NCBI RefSeq assembly: GCF_004337985.1
Contig: NW_021940945.1
Location: 1 to 13,372, forward strand
DNA length: 13,372 bases
Direction: 5' to 3'
Origin: Pyricularia pennisetigena
Lineage: Eukaryota > Ascomycota > Sordariomycetes > Magnaporthales > Pyriculariaceae
Shown: positions 7,080 through 13,372 of the stretch, piece after piece
How positions within the stretch are numbered: the stretch's first letter is position 1
How the letters are laid out: every line of letters begins with the position of its first letter
The notes under the pieces: model-generated
Seen by the model: only the letters and a program-made list of their open reading frames with translations
Database searches by the model: none
Told to the model about the DNA's origin: nothing
Position numbers and translations under genes: made by a program

Positions 7080-9889
7080 CGAAATATTCGCTCGGCAACA
7101 TGCAGCGGGAACGCCTCGACGTAGTTTGGGCCAACGTAGGCAAAAGGATGGGTGTGCATCTGAGCCTGTTGGAGTTATGCCACCAGAGAGAAGTGGACCT
7201 GGTTAACGTCCAAGAGCCATGGTGCGGGCTAAAGACGACTACACAAACGCACCCGGGCTATGATGTCTTTGCGCCAGTGGACGAATGGCACGCGAGCACT
7301 TACGAAGCCATGACTGGGCTCCGGCCCCGGGTGCTCACCTACGTCAAGAAGGGGGCAGCCCTAGGGGCCGCACAACGACGGTTACCGCAGGGCCAAAATA
7401 CGCGGGACGTACTTTGGCTCGAAATTAACGGAATATTGTTTATTAACGTATATAGGGCTCCGGGTACTGAGGCCGCGCTGGAAATGGTATGCAATACCGT
7501 GCCAAATGGACCCACGGTGATAGGCGGCGATTTTAACGCAGCGGCTGCTGCATACCAGCCAGGCCGCACAGACGCACGCGGAGGGGATCAACTGACGGCA
7601 TGGGCGCAAGCCCAGGGCATGCATTTTACAGGAAATATCGGCGTGCCCACCCACCGCGACGGGGGTTTACTGGATATGGTTTTTTCCAACCTCCCCAGCA
7701 CGGTAACTGTGGTTGACAGCAGTCTTTACACAGGCTCCGACCACGAATCTCTTTATACCACGCTGCGGACGCGCGGCGTCCCCCGTCCGGAGGCGGTCAA
7801 CGTCTCAGTTAGGGACGACCGGCTACCAAAGTTCGCGGAGCTACTTGCTTTTGGCATGCAAGATATGCCGGACCCGGGATCCGCGGCCGATGGCTACGCA
7901 TTGGACGCGTGGGTAGCTGAATTTACAACTTTATGGGAGCAAGTGACGTGGGTCGTGGGTACGCCGGCGGGAAAAAGGGGCAGCTCGGCTCCCTGGTGGA
8001 CCGAAAACTGCCAACGGCTTTGGGCCGAATTTCAGCGGGTTAAGCGGAGCGCTGTAAATAGGGCAAACGCCTCTGCCGAGGAGAAAGCTTACACGAAAGG
8101 GGTGCGGGCCGCGAAGCGGGAGTACTGGAGGCACCGGATTGACCAACTGCGCGACGATAAGGATTTGTGGAACATGGTGGGCTGGCTGGGAGCCGGACCA
8201 CGCCTCCGGTCCCCGCCGCTGGTTATTAACGGCGAGCAAGTGAGCGAGCCCTTAGCAAAAGCGGAGGCATTGCAACGGGAGGTGCTTGGCCGATTTTCGG
8301 CGGAGGATGACCTGCAGGGAGACCCCTTGGAGGCCTGGTCGCCGGACGAGGCTAAAATCCCTTGGGACACCCAGGGTAGTGCGGAAGAGGCGGAGCGCTC
8401 CTGCATTGGGGTTACGAGCACGTCCCCGGGCATCGACGGAATGACCGTCCGGCTACTCAAAGCCGGATGGGCTTCGTTGGCCGAGCCGGTGCGCAGGCTC
8501 TACCAACGTTGCCTGGAACTCGGACATTTCCCAACGCCTTGGAAGAAGGCCGAAGTCGCGATGCTACCGAAAACGGGGAAGAAAGACCGGAGCAGCGTTC
8601 GATCCTGGCGGCCTATAGCCCTCCTTTCCTGCATCGGAAAAGGCCTCGAGAGGCTCGTTGCACGCCGGATAGCTTGGGCCATACACGACAACGGGCTCCT
8701 TAGCTGCACCCACGGCGGTGCCCTACCCAAGCGATCGGCGACGGATCTGGTTTGTGCCCTCGCCCACGACATCGAGCAGGCTCTAGCTCGCGGGGAGGAA
8801 GTTACCCTTGTCGCATGCGACGTCCAAGGCGCCTTCGACGCCCTCCTCCATGGGCGATTGATACGGAAAATGCGGAGCCTCGGGTTTAGTAAAATGCTCC
8901 TTAGGTTCGTGATTAACTTTTTAAGCGGCCGCCAGGCCCGAGTCCGGCTGGAGGGTACGACCACGGGCTTTAGGCGGCTTGGGTGCGGCACCCCGCAAGG
9001 GTCTCCCCTTTCCCCGATCCTATATATGCTATATCTGGCGTACCTCGTCAAAAACGGTGCGAAGTGGCGGCTGGCATACGCAGACGACGTGCTTACATGG
9101 AAATCGTCACCCTCGTTGGAGGAGAACGTACGTTGGCTGGAAGATAAACTCCGGGATATGCACGAAATTGCGGCGGAAGAGAAGATCCATTTTGCAGCGG
9201 AAAAGACAGAGGTGATCCATATCACTAAGAAAAGGCACGGTCGCAACCCGGAAATCCGGATTAATGGTAGAACGGTTACCCCGGTCCAACTACCGGGCGG
9301 TCGACGCGGACAAAGCGCCTCCGGGGCCGAGCGCTACCCGGGCATGCGTTGGCTTGGTTTTTGGTTCAGCCGACGGCTAGACGGGCGCCGCCACGTGGCC
9401 GAAAGGGCTGCCAAAGCAATGGCGGTCGCTGCTCACCTCAAAGGCTTTGGGGCAGTAAGATACGGACCGCCTGCGGCTGCACTTCGCAAGGCAGCGGTGG
9501 CATGCGTGGGTTCCTCGGCCACCTACGCAGCCGAGGCATGGTACAACCCAGCGCACAAACAAAGAGGACTCCTCAAAGCACTGAACAAACCGCTGGTTTT
9601 AGCGGCACGGGCAATCCTCCCGGCGTATAAAACCACCCCCTCGTCCACTGTTCTCAGGGACGCAGGATTACCCTCGGCCCGCGTCGCGCTGGCCTACACC
9701 CGCCTGAAATACGGCGCCCGACTAAGGCTCGCGGACAAGGGGCACCCCCTTGTCAGCCGCCTGCGTGAAACACGTTTTCGACGCCGAGGCGATTGGCGCC
9801 CTAAGAGGGCTACAGGCGGCAGCCAAGGCCCAGCCAGGCGCCCGGATCTGGATTTGTGTGGACAGCACCTCGGTTATTTGGGGTCTTAG
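7076..9889 (+). CDS. LINE ORF2: APE-type endonuclease and reverse transcriptase
   Basis: It nicks target DNA and copies LINE RNA onto the exposed end. ATG 7076 overlaps the ORF1 stop as ATGA, the only suitable start. The endonuclease (residues 1 to about 235) keeps all expected motifs: ANVGK, VQEPW, YRAPG, GGDFNA (D152, N154), LLDMVFSN and SDHES (D222, H223). The reverse transcriptase (about 440-720) shows SWRPIALLSCIGK, the Asp in DVQGAFD, the TPQGSPLSPILY loop and YADD at 668-671, so this part looks intact. After HPLVSRL at about 9760 the frame leaves homology. The last 40 codons to TAG 9889 are out-of-frame readthrough of the RNase H region. ORF2 is therefore truncated at the RNase H by a deletion. 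Confidence 0.9.
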   Translation: MTKYSLGNMQRERLDVVWANVGKRMGVHLSLLELCHQREVDLVNVQEPWCGLKTTTQTHPGYDVFAPVDEWHASTYEAMTGLRPRVLTYVKKGAALGAAQRRLPQGQNTRDVLWLEINGILFINVYRAPGTEAALEMVCNTVPNGPTVIGGDFNAAAAAYQPGRTDARGGDQLTAWAQAQGMHFTGNIGVPTHRDGGLLDMVFSNLPSTVTVVDSSLYTGSDHESLYTTLRTRGVPRPEAVNVSVRDDRLPKFAELLAFGMQDMPDPGSAADGYALDAWVAEFTTLWEQVTWVVGTPAGKRGSSAPWWTENCQRLWAEFQRVKRSAVNRANASAEEKAYTKGVRAAKREYWRHRIDQLRDDKDLWNMVGWLGAGPRLRSPPLVINGEQVSEPLAKAEALQREVLGRFSAEDDLQGDPLEAWSPDEAKIPWDTQGSAEEAERSCIGVTSTSPGIDGMTVRLLKAGWASLAEPVRRLYQRCLELGHFPTPWKKAEVAMLPKTGKKDRSSVRSWRPIALLSCIGKGLERLVARRIAWAIHDNGLLSCTHGGALPKRSATDLVCALAHDIEQALARGEEVTLVACDVQGAFDALLHGRLIRKMRSLGFSKMLLRFVINFLSGRQARVRLEGTTTGFRRLGCGTPQGSPLSPILYMLYLAYLVKNGAKWRLAYADDVLTWKSSPSLEENVRWLEDKLRDMHEIAAEEKIHFAAEKTEVIHITKKRHGRNPEIRINGRTVTPVQLPGGRRGQSASGAERYPGMRWLGFWFSRRLDGRRHVAERAAKAMAVAAHLKGFGAVRYGPPAAALRKAAVACVGSSATYAAEAWYNPAHKQRGLLKALNKPLVLAARAILPAYKTTPSSTVLRDAGLPSARVALAYTRLKYGARLRLADKGHPLVSRLRETRFRRRGDWRPKRATGGSQGPARRPDLDLCGQHLGYLGS
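9734..9754. repeat. 9-bp perfect hairpin beside the ORF2 deletion
   Basis: GACAAGGGG CAC CCCCTTGTC: nine-base arms and a three-base loop. It ends about 15-20 bases before the point where the reading frame switches from the RT tail to the RNase H body. Confidence 0.85.
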
Positions 9890-10640
9890 AGGCGACGCGC
9901 CGCGTTCGTCCCAATGGGCCTTTTTGGAGTTCCATGACCTTGTCGATCTACTCCGAAAACAAGGTACCGAGGTTCGGGTCCGTTGGTGCCCTGGGCACCA
10001 GGGAATCCCGGGAAACGACCGGGCTGACGAGCTGGCCAAGGCCGGCTCTGCCGGACCGCCGGACCCAGACCCGAGGGCTCAGCAAACCACGTATAGCGGT
10101 GCCGGCACGGTCCTCAGAGCCATTCTTTCGAATATAGAGAAGGACTGGTGGCGTAAAGAACTTTGTGAACGGTCCCCCGCATATAGGGAATGGAAATTCC
10201 AATACACACCGAGAAAGGAGCCCGAGGAACTGCGTTTGCCAAGACCCCTACTGGGCCATTATTTGGCCATGAGGACCGGCCACGGCGATTTCAAAGCCTA
10301 CCATGACCGTTTCAACCACCAGGATGCAAACACCTCGTGTGCCTGGTGCTGGAAGCGGACCTCCCCTGAACACCCGGTGCACTGCCGCTTTTCGCGGGCG
10401 GTGTGGAGAAACTGGCCGTGGCCTGATAACGAGCGGCCGGTCGGGCCGCCAGACCGCGCCCAACGCCGCAAATTCTTCCAGACAAGCCTCGGGCAACCGA
10501 AAAGCTTTGAGGCGTTTTCGATAGCCACCAACTATTTCAGCGCCCGCCCCAGAGCGGCCCGCCAGCGCCCCGCGCGCCACGAACGCACTTTACGCCTAGG
10601 GACACCGATCGTAAGCGACTCGAACTCAGACGAGGAATAG
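9771..10640 (+). pseudogene. LINE ORF2 remainder: RNase H and C-terminal domain, out of frame
   Basis: It continues ORF2 in another frame. RNase H motifs present: VFDAEAIGALRGLQ (catalytic Glu, codon 9786), ICVDSTSVIW (Asp), and WCPGHQGIPGNDRADELAK (His and last Asp). The first strand, with the leading Asp (normally a DGS-type motif), is absent. Together with the frame change this means an internal deletion. From Tad-type relatives I would expect several tens of residues between the RT tail and VFDAEA. Downstream is the usual C-terminal Cys/His motif (CAWCWKRTSPEHPVHC) and an acidic tail ending DSNSDEE at TAG 10638-10640. No natural start exists in this frame; it can be made only as a fusion, which the frameshift blocks. 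Confidence 0.87.
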
Positions 10641-10894
10641 ACTTATTGCCTTTTCACCCATACTTCACGGCACAAGCCGACAGACGAACCCTCCGTGCAC
10701 CTCAGGCACGGGGTCGCGTCAGTGAACTAACCCCCCTAAGCAGGACCGGGCCCGAACCCGGTCAGGCACGATCCGCCTCTGCCCTCCTTGTCTTCCCCCT
10801 GTGTAGATAAAGAAGATAGAACGCGCGCCGAGATACCCCTCGGGAGGTTGCTAACGGCCGGCTAACAAGCCGGGCCGAGCCCGGCGTTAACTAA
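10641..10894 (+). other. LINE 3' UTR with three hairpins
   Basis: A GC-rich untranslated region. Perfect stems: 10744-10750/10757-10763 (GACCGGG with CCCGGTC, loop 6), 10828-10832/10839-10843 (CCGAG with CTCGG, loop 6), and 10869-10875/10879-10885 (GCCGGGC with GCCCGGC, loop 3). The last ends nine bases before the tail. LINE reverse transcriptases often recognise 3' stem-loops in their own RNA; that role here is inference. Confidence 0.7.
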
Positions 10895-10918
10895 TACTAC
10901 TACTACTACTACTACTAC
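10895..10918 (+). repeat. (TAC)8 tail of the LINE
   Basis: Eight perfect TAC units end the LINE in place of a poly(A) tail. The pogo-A transposase frame resumes directly after, at about 10920. Trinucleotide tails occur in several LINE clades. Confidence 0.88.
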
Positions 10919-10919
10919 T

Positions 10920-12494
10920 GCCATTAACGACGTTGGAAATGGCGAATCAATTACAAAAGCCTCCCAAAAATGGGGTATACCTAGAAGTACCCTTCGTAAC
11001 CGTCTTCAAGGTTCTCAATCTTTTAAAAAAGCACAAAGCCCTTTTCAAAAGCTTTTACCGGAACAAGAGAAGTATTCAGCCGACTGGGTGCTTGCCCAGG
11101 CCGCTTTAGGGCTTCCGCCAACGCATCACGAGTTACGCTTTTTTGCCGAACGAATCCTTCAAATTTCCGGAGAAACAGAAGGCCTTGGAAAACGCTGGAT
11201 TACCCGTTTTTTTGGCTAGATATCCAATCCTTAAGACCCAAAGGCCCCGTAGAATCGAAAACGCCCGGGTTAGTGGCGCTACAACGGAGGTAATTAAATC
11301 TTGGTGGCTTTATATTACGAACCCAGTTATCAACACTATTAAACCGGAAAACCGTTGGAATATGGACGAAACCAGTATAATCGAAGGCAAAGGATTTAAT
11401 GGCCTGGTGTTAGGGCTTAACGGGATCCGGCCGTTGCAACGGAAAGAGCCCGGGACGCGGGGTTGGACGACTATAATCGAATGCATATCGGCTACGGGCG
11501 TTGCCCTCCCTCCCCTCGTTATATTCAAAGGAAAAAGCGTACAACAACAATGGTTTCCGACGGACCTAAGCTTTTTCGATAACTGGCAATTTCATGCAAC
11601 CGAAAACGGCTGGACAAATAACGAAACAGCTATCGAATGGCTAAAAAAGGTGTTTATTCCGCATACCCGACCTACTACCCCCGAGCGGCGTTTATTAATA
11701 CTCAACGGCCACGGATCACACGTTACGGACGAATTTATGCTTCTTTGCCTCCAAAATAACATTCAACTTCTATATTTACCCCCTCATTCTTCGCACGTTC
11801 TTCAACCATTGGACTTATCCGTTTTTGGGCCGTTAAAAGAGGCTTATCGACGTCAACTCGGATTTATTAGCCAATTTTGCTGTTCGACGGTTATTGGAAA
11901 ACGAAATTTCCTACTTTGCTATCGAAAAGCCAGATCCAAAGCATTTTCAGCAAAAGTAATCCAATCCGGGTGGCGCACGACGGGGTTATGGCCGATGAAC
12001 TTGGCTAAACCACTTTTAAGCCCTTTTTGTTGGAAAATAGCAATATTAACGTCGAAAAAAGTAAAAACAACGGTTTACAAAGGAATAAAACACCGGAAAG
12101 CCCAACCCAAAAAATTAACGACCCGTCTTTACTTGTTTGGAAAACCCCTAAAACGACCCGAGATATCCGACTTCAACTGCAACAATTTTCCCGGTCTAGC
12201 AGAAACAACGCCACTTCACGGCTTTGGTTTGCAAAAGTCAAAAAAAGCTTCGAAGCCAAAGATACCCTTTTGGCTAGCGCCCAGCAAAAAATCAGCTTAT
12301 TGGAAGCACACCTAGAGGCAATACGGCCGGCTAAAAGGAGGAGGGTGGTTCCGGGTCCAAACGAGCTTTTGGTTAGCAAAAAAAACGTTATTAAATTACA
12401 AGAAAATGATAGAGAGATTTTGGAAGTTTCAAGTGACGGAGAAGAGTTTAATGAACCGGAAGAGCCTGTAAACGATTGTACTTTTGTGCGTTGA
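10920..12494 (+). pseudogene. pogo-A transposase (DDE_1/CENP-B-like), two frameshifts
   Basis: It binds element ends and moves them by cut and paste. The sequence enters mid-domain at AINDVGNGESI; a Psq-type helix-turn-helix (ASQKWGIPRSTLRNRL) and a CENP-B/Tc5-type domain (about 11030-11220, ending WITRF) follow. A seven-T run at 11207-11213 holds one T too many: the frame hits TAG 11217, while the family sequence goes on as LARYPILK in the next frame. The catalytic core has NMDETSI (Asp 11365), then ILNGHGSH where Asn (11704) replaces the second Asp, and LQPLDLSVF (Asp 11812), with 35 residues between the last two. A one-base loss at about 12020-12024 shifts the frame again. The C-terminus (TPKTTRDIRLQLQQF, KRRRVVPG) ends at TGA 12492-12494. 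The first codons are missing at the LINE junction. Confidence 0.9.
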
Positions 12495-12549
12495 TAGTTT
12501 TATATTTAAATCAGTTTATAAAAGCAGGCATCTCTTTGTTAGATTTTTA

Positions 12550-12593
12550 GGGGTGGCCAACAGGGGGGGTGGCCATCAGGGGGTACGCAACGT
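12550..12593 (+). repeat. pogo-A right terminal inverted repeat
   Basis: Inverted partner of 4036-4079, matching at 40 of 44 positions, with the same doubled CTGATGG-type motif (one copy CTGTTGG). It is followed by TA 12594-12595. Confidence 0.92.
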
Positions 12594-12652
12594 TATTGAG
12601 CGGGTTATGTGCATTTTCGACCTCTATGCACTTGTTTTCGACCATAACAAGG
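12594..12652 (-). pseudogene. Host gene, exon 3 before the pogo-A insertion
   Basis: Minus strand. It begins after the acceptor TCTAG and reads LVMVENKCIEVENAHNPLN before meeting pogo-A at TA. Spliced to the exon at 12812-12957 it gives KGIYAG-LVMVENKCIEVEN with matching phase (two bases from the upstream exon, one from this one). I recall a very similar stretch (IYAGLVMVEAKCIEVD) near the N-terminus of a widespread Pezizomycotina protein family with an Est1-like DNA/RNA-binding region; this is from memory and unchecked. The gene is interrupted by 8.56 kb of nested transposons, so it is not expected to give a normal product. Confidence 0.65.
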
Positions 12653-12811
12653 CTAGATTGTAGGAAATTAGTACGACATGGATTTGACAGCTTCCCTCCA
12701 GATGACCAACTCGAGTGCAGGCAACAGGCTTTTGTCACACGCCAACCTTTCGGCTGCCAGGCCGGGAAGCCATTCGCGTCTTGCTCTGGTCCACCCCGGG
12801 CCGAGACTTAC
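12653..12811 (-). other. Intron between host exons 2 and 3 (159 bp)
   Basis: Minus strand: donor GTAAGTC at 12811, acceptor ATCTAG at 12653. Both splice dinucleotides are canonical and the phase agrees on the two sides (phase 2). A branch-like ACTAAT lies about 20 bases before the acceptor. Confidence 0.65.
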
Positions 12812-12957
12812 CCAGCATATATTCCTTTTGCCTCAGCTACTAGCTGCTCAGGGCTTATAAGACCCGTCTTTAGCTGCTTCACCAGCTTGTTGACATCGTC
12901 GCCGTCGGCGTTTCGAGTGGTCGCGTCTCCCGAGGAAGTAACCACCGGACGGGGGGC
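12812..12957 (-). pseudogene. Host gene, exon 2
   Basis: Minus strand, 146 bp, open in one frame: a Pro/Thr/Ser-rich start, then VNKLVKQLKTGLISPEQLVA and AEAKGIYAG. It is preceded by a strong acceptor (GACTAAACC branch, pyrimidine tract, TTACAG) and followed by a GTAAGT donor. The SPEQLVAE..KGIYAG run is what ties it to the fungal family named for exon 3. The coding potential is supported by the canonical splice sites at both ends and by the phase match to exon 3. The frame starts at a codon boundary, which does not fit the only good upstream donor, so the gene may already carry an indel in exon 1 or the first exon lies further away. Confidence 0.6.
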
Positions 12958-13062
12958 CTGTAAAGAAGGGGTTTAGTCGCAGTGTACCTATGCAATGTAG
13001 AAGCTGGATTACGGTTTGTAAATATGGATGAAGCACTCGATTGCTTATTTGCTCGTGCTTAC
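12958..13062 (-). other. Putative intron between host exons 1 and 2 (105 bp)
   Basis: Minus strand: donor GTAAGC at 13062 and acceptor TTTACAG at 12958, with GACTAAACC as branch site about 15 bases before the end. The signals are good, but joining it to exon 2 in the coding phase places TGA one codon before the junction, so exon 1 would have to be non-coding or frame-damaged. Confidence 0.45.
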
Positions 13063-13372
13063 CGTTCATCTTTGCACCTCTGACCATTGTTCGCACCCGG
13101 TGGGCATATATTAGTATGATTGTTCGTTCATGTTTCCTCGCCCAAATGCTCCGGGGGAAAAGCGTAAACTCGAGTCAAAGCGGTTGAAGGTCTACGTTAT
13201 GGTAACAAGAGATGCCAATAGGAGAGTATGAAAGCTGGGTTTTATATGTAGATATGCCGCATATCTTTACCCTAGGCTTGCTGGAGGTGGCCTTGCAATT
13301 GGGGCTAGTTGGTTGCCTTCTTTTTTGCAGCACGGGCGAACCAAGAAGTTGCGGCTCAAATTTATGCAGCTG
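13063..13372. other. Probable 5' region of the host gene
   Basis: Upstream of the donor on the minus strand are short ATG frames (one of six codons, MNEQSY, near 13130) and no long coding run. It may contain the first exon and promoter of the minus-strand gene. Nothing else was recognised. Confidence 0.3.

Larger units (their letters stand above)
5288..10918 (+). mobile_element. Tad1-type LINE (non-LTR retrotransposon), full length but defective
   Basis: Layout: a leader of about 80 bp, ORF1 (nucleic-acid-binding protein), ORF2 with endonuclease, reverse transcriptase and RNase H, a 3' UTR of about 250 bp and a (TAC)8 tail. Order and motifs fit the fungal Tad clade. Coding parts are clearly more GC-rich than pogo-A around them, with no obvious heavy RIP. 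ORF2 is broken by an internal deletion with frameshift at about 9770. The exact 5' edge is uncertain (between about 5265 and 5300); no target duplication could be recognised, which fits insertion with loss of flanking DNA. Confidence 0.9.
4036..12593 (+). mobile_element. pogo-A: Fot1/pogo-type transposon enlarged by nested insertions
   Basis: The outer borders are 44-bp inverted repeats at 4036-4079 and 12550-12593 that match at 40 of 44 positions, each flanked by TA (4034-4035, 12594-12595). The right end belongs to the transposase gene at 10920-12494, which lies about 55 bp before the right repeat. That the left repeat is the partner of the right one is supported by the host reading frame joining when the interval is removed. 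Inside are a truncated minus-strand pogo element (4427 to about 5265) and a LINE (about 5288-10918). Without them pogo-A would be about 2.1 kb, a normal size for Fot1-type elements, less a lost segment that held the start of its gene. Confidence 0.82.

Noticed and set aside
8500..9246. Minus-strand open frame (248 codons) opposite the LINE reverse transcriptase
   Set aside because: It is complementary to conserved RT motifs including YADD, so it is a by-product of that coding sequence.
7076..10640. Programmed frameshift between the LINE RT and RNase H
   Set aside because: The leading RNase H strand with its catalytic Asp is missing too, so a deletion explains the change better than recoding.
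10895..10918. (TAC)8 as an independent microsatellite or telomere-like repeat
   Set aside because: It sits exactly between the LINE 3' UTR and the resumed transposase gene, so it is best read as the LINE tail.
11143..11206. ATG 11143 as the start of the pogo-A transposase
   Set aside because: The DNA-binding domain continues upstream in another frame to 10920; the ATG frame becomes the right one only after the extra T at 11207-11213.
12569..12976. Plus-strand open frame of 135 codons starting in the right repeat of pogo-A
   Set aside because: It begins inside a transposon end and runs opposite the minus-strand exons, which have splice sites and family-like sequence.

Overview
This is a eukaryotic, almost certainly filamentous ascomycete (Pezizomycotina) window. 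It carries a chromodomain Ty3/Gypsy element, a Tad1-type LINE, several Fot1/pogo-type DNA transposons, and short spliceosomal introns with GTAAGT/GTAAGC donors. It is a graveyard of nested transposons set into the remains of at least two ordinary genes. There is no sign of bacterial operons, CRISPR, tRNA or rRNA.

Layout. 1-2358: the 3' part of a Ty3/Gypsy chromovirus (RNase H, integrase, chromodomain, polypurine tract, and a 212-bp 3' LTR running TGTTACG..CGTGACA). It sits inside the last part of a pogo-type transposase gene (pogo-C, 2359-2776). 2779-4035: host sequence with a decayed RING-finger gene (about 3396-3834, plus strand). 4036-12593: one pogo-type element (pogo-A), bounded by 44-bp terminal inverted repeats (40/44 identical) and TA target duplications. 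It is swollen to 8.56 kb by a second, truncated pogo-type element (pogo-B, minus strand, 4427 to about 5265) and a complete-length but mutated Tad1-type LINE (about 5288-10918: ORF1, ORF2, 3' UTR, (TAC)8 tail). pogo-A's own transposase survives at 10920-12494 without its first codons, with two frameshifts and a catalytic Asp-to-Asn change. 12594-13063: host exons on the minus strand. Removing pogo-A joins them in frame to 4035-3966, so pogo-A landed in an exon.

Order of events, inferred: pogo-A inserted into the host gene; pogo-B and the LINE followed, with loss of the 5' half of pogo-B's gene and the 5' start of pogo-A's gene. Separately, the Gypsy element inserted into pogo-C. No element here looks able to move by itself. 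In-frame stops of the CA-to-TA type suggest mild repeat-induced point mutation (RIP). I see no new multi-gene system. The most informative structures are the interrupted host gene, the shared 16-17-bp repeat architecture of three unrelated pogo termini, and the RNase H deletion next to a perfect hairpin in the LINE.
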